Part shown: positions 25,274 through 34,084 of the stretch, in pieces
How the letters are laid out: each line of letters begins with the position of its first letter
Position numbering within the stretch: the first letter of the stretch is position 1
From: Mycolicibacterium litorale
GTDB taxonomy: Bacteria > Actinomycetota > Actinomycetes > Mycobacteriales > Mycobacteriaceae
Assembly: GCF_010731695.1 (NCBI RefSeq)
Contig: NZ_AP022586.1
Coordinates: 5,394,001 to 5,458,000 of the forward strand
Direction of reading: 5' to 3'
DNA: 64,000 bases
Notes under the pieces: generated by a model
The model's database searches: none
What the model saw: the letters and a program-made list of their open reading frames with translations, nothing else
Told to the model about the DNA's origin: nothing
Position numbers and translations under genes: made by a program

Positions 25274-26707
25274 ATGCGTGAGTATCTGAAGTTCTACATC
25301 GACGGCCAGTGGGTCGAGCCGCTGCGTCCGAACACCCTCGAGGTCGACAACCCGACCACCGAAGAGGTCTCCGGCAAGATCGCGCTGGGCTCCTCGGCCG
25401 ATGTCGATCTGGCGGTCAGCGCGGCCCGGCGCGCGTTCGCGACCTGGTCGCAGTCCACCCGCGAGGAGCGGCTCGACCTGCTGCAGGCCATCCTGGCCGA
25501 GTACCAGAAGCGGGCAGGTGACCTCGCCGACGCGGTGAACGAGGAGATGGGCGCGCCGGCGTCGCTGGCATCGGGTCCGCAGGTGAACCTGGGGTTGGGA
25601 CACCTGATGACGGCCATCGACGTGCTGAAGAATTACGAGTTCGAGGAGCAGCACGGGTCCACGCTGGTGGTGAAGGAACCGGTCGGCGTCTGCGGGCTGA
25701 TCACCCCGTGGAACTGGCCGATCAACCAGATCGCGTGCAAGGTGTACCCGGCGCTGGCCACCGGGTGCACGATGGTGCTCAAACCGTCGGAGGTCGCCCC
25801 GTACTCGGCGCAGATCTTCACCGAGATCATCGACGCCGCAGGCGTTCCCGCGGGCGTGTACAACCTGGTCTACGGCGACGGACCCGGCGTCGGCGCACCG
25901 CTGTCCAGCCACCCCGACGTCGACATGGTGTCGTTCACCGGTTCGACACGCGCCGGGATCGAGGTCGCGCGCAACGCGGCGCCGACCGTCAAGCGGGTGA
26001 CGCAGGAACTCGGCGGGAAGAGTCCCAACATCGTGCTCGACGACGAGGACTTCGCCAAGAGCGTGGCCGCCGGAGTCAGCGTGATGATGATGAACAGCGG
26101 TCAGAGCTGTAATGCGCCGTCGCGCATGCTGGTGCCGAACTCACGGATGGACGAGGCCATCGAGATCGCCAAGCAGACCGCCGGTGCGGTCAAGGTCGGC
26201 GACCCGAGCGACAAGACCGCGATCGGCCCGGTGGCGTCCAAGGCCCAGTTCGACAAGATCCAGGGCCTGATCCAGAAAGGGATCGACGAGGGGGCGACGG
26301 TCGCGATCGGCGGCCCCGGGCGCCCCGACGGTCTCGAGAAGGGTTACTACGTCAAGCCGACGGTGTTCGCACATGTCAGAAACGACATGACGATCGCGCG
26401 TGAGGAGATCTTCGGGCCGGTGCTGTGCATCCTCGGGTACGACGATCTCGACGAGGCGATCGAGATCGCCAACGACACCGAGTACGGGTTGGCGGGCTAC
26501 GTGTCGGCGGCCGACCTGGACACGGCCCGTCAGGTGGCGCGCCGGATCCGCGCGGGTTCGGTGGCGATCAACCACGGCTTCGACATGGGCGCCCCGTTCG
26601 GCGGCTACAAGCGCAGCGGCAACGGCCGCGAGTGGGGTCAGTTCGCGTTCGACGAGTTCCTCGAGATCAAGGCCGCGCTCGGCTACGCGCCCGAGACCTC
26701 TGCCTGA
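25274..26707 (+). CDS. NAD(P)-dependent aldehyde dehydrogenase
   Basis: 477 residues, normal ALDH length. Catalytic Cys in NSGQSCNAPSR (about 279), catalytic Glu in TQELGGKSPN (about 245), cofactor loop FTGSTRAG (about 222) and TPWNWPINQ (about 144). It converts an aldehyde to the acid. The purine-rich stretch before ATG (AAGAGAGAG) provides the ribosome site. Placed immediately after the TPP enzyme it is the obvious acceptor of an aldehyde product. The stop is followed within 9 bp by hairpin element D. Confidence 0.94.
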   Translation: MREYLKFYIDGQWVEPLRPNTLEVDNPTTEEVSGKIALGSSADVDLAVSAARRAFATWSQSTREERLDLLQAILAEYQKRAGDLADAVNEEMGAPASLASGPQVNLGLGHLMTAIDVLKNYEFEEQHGSTLVVKEPVGVCGLITPWNWPINQIACKVYPALATGCTMVLKPSEVAPYSAQIFTEIIDAAGVPAGVYNLVYGDGPGVGAPLSSHPDVDMVSFTGSTRAGIEVARNAAPTVKRVTQELGGKSPNIVLDDEDFAKSVAAGVSVMMMNSGQSCNAPSRMLVPNSRMDEAIEIAKQTAGAVKVGDPSDKTAIGPVASKAQFDKIQGLIQKGIDEGATVAIGGPGRPDGLEKGYYVKPTVFAHVRNDMTIAREEIFGPVLCILGYDDLDEAIEIANDTEYGLAGYVSAADLDTARQVARRIRAGSVAINHGFDMGAPFGGYKRSGNGREWGQFAFDEFLEIKAALGYAPETSA

Positions 26708-26715
26708 CTGACGCG

Positions 26716-26774
26716 GCGAAACTACGGTTGTTGACGGATTTCCGCGGATTCGGAGTCAACAACCGTAGTCTCGC
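26716..26774. repeat. Intergenic hairpin element D (perfect 15-bp inner arms)
   Basis: ACTACGGTTGTTGAC and GTCAACAACCGTAGT are perfect inverted copies, extended by GCGA / TCGC beyond one mismatch; the loop is 19 nt. It occupies the gap between the aldehyde dehydrogenase stop and the amidohydrolase ATG. The inner arm is the same as in element C apart from one base. Confidence 0.8.
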
Positions 26775-26778
26775 GCTC

Positions 26779-27675
26779 ATGGCGACCGGACGATACGAAT
26801 ACGGCATCGATTTCGCCCACGTCGACGCGGTCGACTTCCACACCCATGTCGAGGTCGACGGCCACGGCCACCGCGCCTACGACGATGCGCTGGTCGAGGC
26901 GACCGCCGCGTACTTCAGGCTGGAGGCCGGCGCACTGTCGAGCGTCGACGCGCTGGCCGATCAGTACCGGCGCCACAACACCGCCGCGGTGGTGTTCACG
27001 ATCGACGCCCGCACCGCGATGCGCCACGTCCCGAACTCGATCGAAGACCTCATCGCCGGCGCGGTGCGCAACAACGACGTGCTGATCCCGTTCGGCAGTG
27101 TCGACCCGTGGCACGAACGGCGTGCCGTGCACCGGGTGCACGAACTGGTGCGCGACTACGGCGTCAAGGGTTTCAAGTTCCATCCGAGCATGCAGGCCTT
27201 CGAGCCCAACGACCGCCGCTTCTATCCGATCTACGAGGCGATCGCCGGTGCCGGAGTGCCCGCGCTGTTCCACACGGGGCAGACAGGGATGGGGGCCGGG
27301 CTGCCCGGCGGGCACGGCATCAAACTGCGGTACTCCGACCCGATGCTGCTCGACGACGTGGCGGCCGACTTCCCTGAGCTGACGATCGTGATGGCCCACC
27401 CCGCGGTGCCGTGGGTGGACGCGCAGATCTCGATCGCCTCGCACAAGGCCAACGTCTTCATCGACCTGTCGGGCTGGAGCCCCAAGTACTTCCCGCCGCA
27501 GCTGGTCGCCGCGATCGGTCGGCAACTACGCACGAAGGTGCTGTTCGGCACCGATTACCCGTACATCCAGCTCGACCGGTGGCGGCGCGACTTCGACGCA
27601 CTCGGGGTGGACCCCGCGGTGCGCCGCCTCGTGTTCAAGGACAACGCGCTGCGGGTGCTCGGCCTGACCGGCTAG
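26779..27675 (+). CDS. Amidohydrolase family 2 (ACMSD-like) hydrolase/decarboxylase
   Basis: 298 residues. Metal-binding pattern of amidohydrolase-2 proteins: VDFHTHVE (about 18-25, H-x-H), FKFHPSMQAF (about 132), LFHTG (about 163), MAHPAVPW (about 205) and FGTDYPYIQ with the metal Asp (about 257). The family contains nonoxidative decarboxylases (ACMSD, gamma-resorcylate decarboxylase) and C-C or ester hydrolases. It is the last gene of the catabolic operon, separated from the aldehyde dehydrogenase by hairpin D, so its expression may differ. A decarboxylation or hydrolysis of a ring-fission acid is likely. Confidence 0.85.
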   Translation: MATGRYEYGIDFAHVDAVDFHTHVEVDGHGHRAYDDALVEATAAYFRLEAGALSSVDALADQYRRHNTAAVVFTIDARTAMRHVPNSIEDLIAGAVRNNDVLIPFGSVDPWHERRAVHRVHELVRDYGVKGFKFHPSMQAFEPNDRRFYPIYEAIAGAGVPALFHTGQTGMGAGLPGGHGIKLRYSDPMLLDDVAADFPELTIVMAHPAVPWVDAQISIASHKANVFIDLSGWSPKYFPPQLVAAIGRQLRTKVLFGTDYPYIQLDRWRRDFDALGVDPAVRRLVFKDNALRVLGLTG

Positions 27676-27684
27676 CCGCGAATC

Positions 27685-27714
27685 TTGACTCTCTCCCGCG
27701 GCGTCCCCTACTGT
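27685..27714 (+). promoter_or_regulatory. Promoter of the rhamnose operon
   Basis: TTGACT (27685-27690) and TACTGT (27709-27714) are spaced by 18 bp. Transcription would begin near 27721, just before the LacI-type operator. Confidence 0.55.
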
Positions 27715-27729
27715 GAGCGCAGTCACGTG

Positions 27730-27743
27730 TTGAAACGTTTCAA
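27730..27743. promoter_or_regulatory. LacI-family operator
   Basis: TTGAAACGTTTCAA is a perfect 14-bp palindrome with the central CG typical of LacI-family sites. It lies just downstream of the predicted transcription start and 16 bp before the rhaM ATG. The LacI-type gene at 34081 in the same operon is the likely repressor, with rhamnose or a derivative as inducer. Confidence 0.8.
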
Positions 27744-27759
27744 ATCACGAGGGAGTGTC

Positions 27760-28083
27760 ATGGCGGAGACGACCGAGCGCGTCTGCTTCCTGCTCCAGCT
27801 CAAGCGTGACCGCATCGACGACTACCTCGCCGCGCACGAGCACGTGTGGCCGGAGATGCTGGAAGCCCTGCGCCAGGCCGGATGGCGCAACTACTCGCTG
27901 TTCCTGCGCGCCGAGGACGGTCTGGTGGTCGGCTACTTCGAAACCGACGATCACGCCGCCGCCACCGCGGCCATGGCCGCCACCGAGGTCAACGACCGGT
28001 GGCAGGCGACCATGGCCGACTACTTCGACAGCAGACCGGATCACGCGATGCGTGTGCTGCCGTCGTACTTCCACCTACCCTGA
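27760..28083 (+). CDS. rhaM: L-rhamnose mutarotase
   Basis: 107 residues, the usual RhaM length (about 104). The family signature is present: FLLQLKRDRIDDYLAAHEHVWPEML with the active-site His in the AHEHVWPEM helix (26-33), NYSLFLR and VGYFET. The enzyme interconverts alpha and beta anomers of L-rhamnose so that the isomerase receives the right form. First gene of the operon, with GAGGGAG before ATG. Its presence with RhaI identifies the sugar as rhamnose or a close relative. Confidence 0.93.
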   Translation: MAETTERVCFLLQLKRDRIDDYLAAHEHVWPEMLEALRQAGWRNYSLFLRAEDGLVVGYFETDDHAAATAAMAATEVNDRWQATMADYFDSRPDHAMRVLPSYFHLP

Positions 28084-28103
28084 ACAAGAGACCGAGGACT
28101 GCC

Positions 28104-29423
28104 GTGAAAGTAGGAGCGCGCTCCACCACAGGCTGGAAGGCGACGATCTCCGTCGCGATGTCGAACTACATCGAGGCAGGGTCGATCATCGCGATCGCCA
28201 CCAGCCTGGGTTTCTGGCAGGCCGAATTCGGCATCAGCAACTTCGGTGTCGGTCTGCTTGCGGCATTGAGCGCCAACGCCTTCGGCGCCGCGATCGGTGC
28301 GATCCTGGGCGGCCCGCTGTGTGACCGGTTCGGACGCAAGGCGATCTACACCTACGATCTGCTGGTCTACATGGCCGGTGTGCTGGTGGCCGCATGCGCG
28401 GTGAACTTCACCATGCTGCTGATCGCGTTCATCGTCACCGGCATCGCCGTCGGTGCCGGGGTGCCCGCCTCGTGGACCTACATCGCCGAGCAGGCGCCGT
28501 CGGTGCAGCGGGCCAAACACGTCGGCACCGCGCAGCTGGCATGGTCGACCGGGCCGCTGATCGGGTTCGCGCTCGCCGCCGCGCTCGCCCCGCTCGGACT
28601 GCTCGGCTCGCGGTTGATCTTCGCCCACCTGTTCGTGGTCGCGGCGATCGTGTGGTGGGTGCGGCAGGGCCTCGAGGAATCGCAGATCTGGCAGGACGAG
28701 GGCAAACACGAGTCGGCGCAGGTCGCCTCGGCCGTCGGAGTCCGCGGCCTGCGCGGACTGTTCTCGCGCAGGGTCAACATCACCGCGTTGCTCTTCCTCG
28801 GCGGCATCTACCTGTTCTGGAACACCGTCGCCGGACAGGCCGGCATCTTCATGCCGCGGGTGTACGACACCGCCGGGCTGCACAGCGCCGTTCAGCAGAA
28901 CCTGCTGCAGGTGCTGGTCTGGGGCTGCACGGTGGCCGCCACGTACTTCGGATTCATGGGGCTCGCCGACCGGATGTCGCAGCGGCTGCTCTACGTCATC
29001 GGTGCGGCGCTCGGCATCGTCGGGTGGATCGTGCTGGTCGCGTTCACCGACAACGGCGTCCCGACCATGCTGATCTTCGCGGTGCTCTGGGGTGTCTCCA
29101 GCGGTATCGGCGCGCAGGCCTTCTACAGCCTGTGGACCAGTGAACTGTTCGCCACGCCGTACCGCGCCAGCGCGCAGGGCGTGATGTTCTTCGTGGTGCG
29201 GACCGCCACCGGCCTGCTGTCCTACTTCTTCCCGACAATGCTCGCCGTCACCGGGCTCACCGGAGTGGGTCTGCTGCTCGTCGGCCTGCTCACCGTCGCC
29301 CTGGTCATCGGTGCGGTGTGGGCGCCGCAGACCCGGGGTAAGACCCTCAAACAGATCGAAGCCGAACGCTACGGCGCACCCGTGGCACCGGGTGCCGTCG
29401 AGAAAGCAGCTGTCACACCATGA
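28104..29423 (+). CDS. MFS transporter, sugar-porter-like (probable L-rhamnose permease)
   Basis: 439 residues from GTG at 28104, with about 12 membrane segments. The loop after helix 2 reads GGPLCDRFGRKAIY, the MFS signature. WTYIAEQAPSVQRAKHVG in the first half and LWTSELFATPYRASAQG in the second match sugar-porter motifs P-E-x-x-P-x-x-x-R. Lying between the mutarotase and isomerase genes it is most likely the sugar importer. The stop overlaps the rhaI ATG by 4 bp. Confidence 0.87.
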   Translation: MKVGARSTTGWKATISVAMSNYIEAGSIIAIATSLGFWQAEFGISNFGVGLLAALSANAFGAAIGAILGGPLCDRFGRKAIYTYDLLVYMAGVLVAACAVNFTMLLIAFIVTGIAVGAGVPASWTYIAEQAPSVQRAKHVGTAQLAWSTGPLIGFALAAALAPLGLLGSRLIFAHLFVVAAIVWWVRQGLEESQIWQDEGKHESAQVASAVGVRGLRGLFSRRVNITALLFLGGIYLFWNTVAGQAGIFMPRVYDTAGLHSAVQQNLLQVLVWGCTVAATYFGFMGLADRMSQRLLYVIGAALGIVGWIVLVAFTDNGVPTMLIFAVLWGVSSGIGAQAFYSLWTSELFATPYRASAQGVMFFVVRTATGLLSYFFPTMLAVTGLTGVGLLLVGLLTVALVIGAVWAPQTRGKTLKQIEAERYGAPVAPGAVEKAAVTP

Positions 29424-30568
29424 ATCCGATATTGGACAACCTCGAGATCGAACTGCCGTCATGGGCGTTCGGCAACTCGGGCACCCGGTTCAAGGTCTTC
29501 GGGACCCCGGGCACCGCGCGCACCGTGCAGGAGAAGATCGCCGACGCCGCGATGGTGCACAAGATGACCGGCCTGGCGCCGAGGGTCGCCCTGCACATCC
29601 CGTGGGACACCGTCGACGATTACGCCGCGCTGTCGGCGTACGCCCACGAGCACGGGGTGGAGCTGGGCACGATCAACTCCAACACCTTCCAGGACGACGA
29701 CTACAAGTTCGGCAGCCTGACCCATACCGACAAGGCGGTGCGGCAGAAGGCGATCGACCACCACCTGCACTGCATCGAGGTGATGAACGAGACCGGGTCG
29801 CGCGACCTCAAGGTGTGGCTGGCCGACGGCACCAACTATCCCGGCCAGGGCGACATCCGGGGCCGCCAGGACCGGCTGGCCGAATCGCTGGCCGCGATCT
29901 ACCAGCACATCGGCCCGCAGCAGCGAATGGTGTTGGAGTACAAATTCTTCGAACCGGCGATGTACATGACCGACGTGCCGGACTGGGGAACGTCCTATGC
30001 GCACGTGAGCGCGCTGGGGGAGCGGGCCATGGTCTGCCTGGACACCGGCCACCACGCGCCGGGCACCAACATCGAGTTCATCGTGGCGCAGCTGCTGCGG
30101 CTGGGCCGGCTCGGTTCGTTCGACTTCAACTCACGGTTCTACGCCGACGACGACCTCATCGTGGGTGCGGCCGACCCGTTCCAATTGTTCCGCATCATGT
30201 TCGAGGTGGTGCGGGGCGGCGGGCTCGATGCGAACTCCGGTGTGGCGCTGATGCTCGACCAGTGTCACAACATCGAAGCGAAGATCCCCGGCCAGATCCG
30301 GTCGGTGCTCAACGTGCTCGAGATGACCGCGCGGGCCCTGCTCGTCGACACCGATGCGCTGGCCGCGGCGCAGGAGGCCTCCGATGTGTTGGGCGCCAAC
30401 GCGATCTTCATGGACGCGTTCTACACCGACGTGCGGCCGCAGCTCGCGCAGTGGCGCACGGAGCGGGGACTGCCCGCCGACCCGATGACGGCGTTCGCCG
30501 AGTCGGGCTACCAGGACACCATCAACGCCGCCCGCGTCGGCGGCACACAATCGAGTTGGGGAGCATAG
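29420..30568 (+). CDS. rhaI: L-rhamnose isomerase (RhaI type)
   Basis: 382 residues. It has the TIM-barrel isomerase pattern of the RhaI group found in Pseudomonas stutzeri and actinobacteria rather than E. coli RhaA: VALHIPWDTVDDY (about 55), VWLADGTNYPGQGD (about 132), VLEYKFFEPAMY (about 174, metal Glu), CLDTGHHAPGTN (about 211, metal Asp/His) and FDFNSRFYADDDL (about 235). It converts L-rhamnose to L-rhamnulose. ATGA overlap with the transporter gene. Confidence 0.92.
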   Translation: MNPILDNLEIELPSWAFGNSGTRFKVFGTPGTARTVQEKIADAAMVHKMTGLAPRVALHIPWDTVDDYAALSAYAHEHGVELGTINSNTFQDDDYKFGSLTHTDKAVRQKAIDHHLHCIEVMNETGSRDLKVWLADGTNYPGQGDIRGRQDRLAESLAAIYQHIGPQQRMVLEYKFFEPAMYMTDVPDWGTSYAHVSALGERAMVCLDTGHHAPGTNIEFIVAQLLRLGRLGSFDFNSRFYADDDLIVGAADPFQLFRIMFEVVRGGGLDANSGVALMLDQCHNIEAKIPGQIRSVLNVLEMTARALLVDTDALAAAQEASDVLGANAIFMDAFYTDVRPQLAQWRTERGLPADPMTAFAESGYQDTINAARVGGTQSSWGA

Positions 30569-30571
30569 ATC

Positions 30572-32617
30572 GTGAACACCACCGTGACCGAACTGATCGA
30601 GCGCTCCAACCGGCTGGGCGCCGACCCGAAGAACACGAACTATGCCGGCGGCAACACCTCCGCCAAGGGCACCGAGACCGACCCCGTCACCGGTGATCCG
30701 GTGGAGTTGTTGTGGGTCAAGGGCTCCGGCGGCGACCTCGGCACGCTGACCGAGAAGGGCCTGGCCGTGCTGCGGCTGGACCGGATGCGCGCGCTCGTCG
30801 ACGTGTACCCCGGCGTCGAGCGCGAGGACGAGATGGTCGCGGCGTTCGACTACTGCCTGCACGGCCGCGGTGGCGCCGCGCCGTCGATCGACACCGCCAT
30901 GCACGGTCTGGTCGACGCCGCCCACGTCGACCACCTCCACCCCGATTCGGGCATCGCGATCGCGACCGCCGCCGACGGCGAGGCGCTGACCAAGCAGATC
31001 TTCGGCGACCGGGTGGTGTGGGTGCCGTGGCGGCGCCCCGGTTTCCAGCTGGGACTCGACATCGCCGAGATCAAACGGTCCAACCCGCAGGCCATCGGCA
31101 CCATCCTCGGCGGGCACGGCATCACCGCGTGGGGTGACACGTCGGCGCAGGCCGAGGCGCACTCGCTGGAAATCATCGAGACGGCCGAACGTTACATCGC
31201 CGAACACGGCCGCAGCGCCCCGTTCGGCGCACCGCTGGACGGCTACGGTGCCCTGCCCGACCCGCAGCGCCGGACCAGGGCCGCCGCACTCGCCCCGTTC
31301 CTGCGTGGCCTGGTGTCCACGCACAAACCCCAGGTCGGCCACTTCACCGACGATCCGCGGGTGCTCGAATTCCTCGCCGGCAGTGAGCATTCGCGACTCG
31401 CCGCCCTCGGCACCAGCTGCCCCGACCACTTCCTGCGCACCAAGGTCAAACCGCTGGTGCTCGACCTGCCCGCCGACGCGTCGATCGACGACGCGAAAGC
31501 CCGGCTGGCCGAACTGCACGACGCCTACCGCGCCGACTACCGGGCGTACTACGAGCGGCACGCCACCGCCGACAGCCCGGCGATGCGCGGTGCCGACCCG
31601 GCGATCGTGCTGATCCCCGGCGTCGGGATGTTCAGCTACGGCAAGGACAAGCAGACCGCGCGGGTGGCCGGCGAGTTCTACCTCAACGCGATCAACGTCA
31701 TGCGTGGTGCCGAGGCGATTTCCACCTATGCGCCGATCGACGAGGCCGAGAAGTTCCGCATCGAGTACTGGGCACTCGAAGAGGCAAAACTGCAGCGCAT
31801 GCCCAAACCCAAACCGCTGGCCACCCGCATCGCGCTGGTGACCGGTGCGGCATCGGGCATCGGCAAGGCGATCGCGACGCGGCTGGCCGCCGAAGGTGCC
31901 TGCGTGGTGATCGCCGACCTGGACGCCGAGAAGGCTGAGGCCGCCGCATCCGAGATAAGCCAAGAGATCGGGAACACCGATGTGGCCGTGGGTATCGCCG
32001 CCGACGTCACCGACGAGGCGGCGGTTCAGGCCGCGATCGACGCCACCGTCCTGGCCTTCGGCGGCATCGACATCCTGGTGAACAACGCCGGGCTGTCCCT
32101 GTCGAAGTCGCTGCTGGAAACCACCGCCGACGACTGGGATCTGCAGCACAACGTGATGGCCCGCGGATCGTTCCTCGTGTCGAAGGCCGCGGCGAAGGCG
32201 CTGATCGACCAGGGCCTCGGCGGCGACATCATCTACATCTCGTCGAAGAACTCGGTGTTCGCCGGCCCGAACAACATCGCGTACTCGGCGACCAAGGCCG
32301 ATCAGGCCCACCAGGTCCGATTGCTCGCCGCCGAACTCGGCGAACACGGCGTCAAGGTCAACGGCATCAACCCCGACGGCGTGGTCCGCGGATCGGGCAT
32401 CTTCGCCGGCGGCTGGGGTGCGAAACGTGCCGCGGTCTACGGCGTTCCGGAAGAGGAACTCGGCAAGTACTACGCGCAGCGCACATTGCTCAAGCGGGAG
32501 GTGCTGCCGGAGAACGTCGCCAACGCCGCGTTCGCGCTGTGCACCTCGGATTTCTCGCACACCACCGGGTTGCATGTGCCGGTCGACGCGGGCGTCGCGG
32601 CGGCGTTTCTGCGATGA
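30572..32617 (+). CDS. Bifunctional rhamnulose-1-phosphate aldolase / lactaldehyde dehydrogenase
   Basis: 681 residues, GTG start. The N-terminal class II aldolase domain (about 1-400) has the zinc site HVDHLHPDSG (H118, H121, H123) and a further LGGHGITAWGD. The C-terminal SDR domain (about 415-681) has TGAASGIG and YSATKADQA. This fusion (called RhaD or RhaEW in the literature) splits rhamnulose-1-phosphate into DHAP and L-lactaldehyde, then oxidises lactaldehyde to L-lactate. That product matches the lutCBA genes at 35086-37908. Length and domain order agree with the family. Confidence 0.93.
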   Translation: MNTTVTELIERSNRLGADPKNTNYAGGNTSAKGTETDPVTGDPVELLWVKGSGGDLGTLTEKGLAVLRLDRMRALVDVYPGVEREDEMVAAFDYCLHGRGGAAPSIDTAMHGLVDAAHVDHLHPDSGIAIATAADGEALTKQIFGDRVVWVPWRRPGFQLGLDIAEIKRSNPQAIGTILGGHGITAWGDTSAQAEAHSLEIIETAERYIAEHGRSAPFGAPLDGYGALPDPQRRTRAAALAPFLRGLVSTHKPQVGHFTDDPRVLEFLAGSEHSRLAALGTSCPDHFLRTKVKPLVLDLPADASIDDAKARLAELHDAYRADYRAYYERHATADSPAMRGADPAIVLIPGVGMFSYGKDKQTARVAGEFYLNAINVMRGAEAISTYAPIDEAEKFRIEYWALEEAKLQRMPKPKPLATRIALVTGAASGIGKAIATRLAAEGACVVIADLDAEKAEAAASEISQEIGNTDVAVGIAADVTDEAAVQAAIDATVLAFGGIDILVNNAGLSLSKSLLETTADDWDLQHNVMARGSFLVSKAAAKALIDQGLGGDIIYISSKNSVFAGPNNIAYSATKADQAHQVRLLAAELGEHGVKVNGINPDGVVRGSGIFAGGWGAKRAAVYGVPEEELGKYYAQRTLLKREVLPENVANAAFALCTSDFSHTTGLHVPVDAGVAAAFLR

Positions 32618-32645
32618 GCGCTCGCGCGAAGAGCCGAGAGCCGCG

Positions 32646-34084
32646 ATGAGTCAAGTCGCCGCGGTGGACCTCGGCGCCACCAGCGGCCGGGTCATGCTCG
32701 CCGACATCGGGCCCGACCACCTCGACATGGCCGCGGTCGCCCGCTTTCCCAACGATCCGGTACGGGTGTGGAACGGCAGCCGCAACGCACTGCACTGGGA
32801 CATCACCGGCCTCTACAGCCAGGTCTGCCGCGGGCTGACGGCCGCTGCCAGGGCGGCCGACGAGCTGGCCGGCATCGGCGTCGACTCGTGGGCGGTGGAC
32901 TACGGGCTGCTGCGTGACGGCCGGCTGCTCGGCACCCCGCACCACTACCGCGACGACCGCACGGCCACCGGCGTGGACCTGGTGCACGCCGTGGTCGAGC
33001 CCGAGAAGCTGTACCGCCGCAACGGGATCCAGTTCCTGCCGTTCAACACCGTCTACCAGCTGGCCGTTGAGCGCGCCGACGGGCTGCTCGACTCGGCGGA
33101 CACGGTGCTGCTGGTGCCCGACCTGATCAGCTACTGGCTGACCGGCCGCGCCGCCGCTGAGCGGACCAACGTCTCGACCACCGGACTGCTCGGCCTCGAC
33201 GGTGACTGGGACACCGCGCTGATGCATCGGATCGGTCTGCGTCCCAGCCTCTTTCGTGATCTCGTCGAGCCGGGCAGCGTGCTCGGAGCGGTGCAGCCCG
33301 ACATCGCCGCGTCGCTCGGCATTCCCGGCGACGTCCGGGTGGCGTCGGTCGGCTCCCACGACACCGCGTCGGCGGTCGCGGCGGTCCCGATGCGGCCCGA
33401 CCGGTCGGCCTACATCTCCTGCGGCACCTGGGGCCTGGTCGGCGTCGAACTGCCGGCGCCGGTCGTCACCGACGAGAGCCGCTCGGCCAACTTCACCAAC
33501 GAGATCGGCGTCGAGGGGCGAGTGCGGTTCCTGCGCAACGTCATGGGCACCTGGCTGCTGTCGGAGACGGTGCGCCAGTACGAACGCGACGGGCGCCCGC
33601 CGATCTCGCCGTGCTGCTCGATCAGGCCGCCGCGGCGTCCGCGCCCGTGGAGGTGTTCGACACCGACGACCCGCGCTTCCTGCCGCCCGGAGACATGCCC
33701 GCCCGGATCGCATCGTGGTATCGCGAACGCGGTCTGACCGCGCCGGACGGACCGGCCGAGACCGTGCGCGCCATCGTGGAGAGCCTGGCCGCCGCGTTCG
33801 CCGCCGCGGTCGCCACGGCCGCCCGGCTCTCCGGTGTCGACGTCACGACCGTGCACATGGTCGGCGGGGGTTGCCGCAACACGCTGCTGTGCCAGTTGAC
33901 CGCCGACCGGCTGGGCAGACCGCTGCTGGCCGGCCCCGTGGAGGCCACCGCACTGGGCAACGTGCTGCTCACCGCACGCGCCACCGGACTGGTCGACGGC
34001 GACCTAGAAGCCCTGCGCGCACTGGTCGCCGACCGGTTCCCCGCGACCCGCTACGTCCCGTCTGGTGCAATGGTGTCGTGGTGA
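32646..34084 (+). pseudogene. rhaB: Rhamnulokinase, interrupted by a frameshift near 33590-33605
   Basis: The frame beginning at ATG 32646 encodes the FGGY-kinase N-terminus: AAVDLGATSGRVM (5-17), GVDSWAVDYGLL (about 78), a GSHDTASAVAAVP loop and SCGTWGLVGVE. Near 33600 the protein similarity moves to another frame (position class of 33611), where LLDQAAAASAPVEVFDTDDPRFLPPGDMPARI-type sequence and VHMVGGGCRNTLLCQLTADRLGRP continue to the stop at 34084. One extra C in the C-rich run at 33594-33601 would restore one reading frame of about 480 residues, the usual length. Either a real mutation or a base-calling error in a homopolymer. All catalytic regions are otherwise intact. Confidence 0.88.

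Noticed and set aside
30131..32575. 814-codon open frame on the minus strand
   Set aside because: It is the antisense shadow of the aldolase/dehydrogenase fusion gene; its protein is low-complexity and has no domain, while the plus-strand frame has full motifs.
33590..33611. Programmed ribosomal frameshifting in rhaB
   Set aside because: There is no slippery heptamer or downstream pseudoknot-like structure; a single-base change in a C-rich run is simpler.
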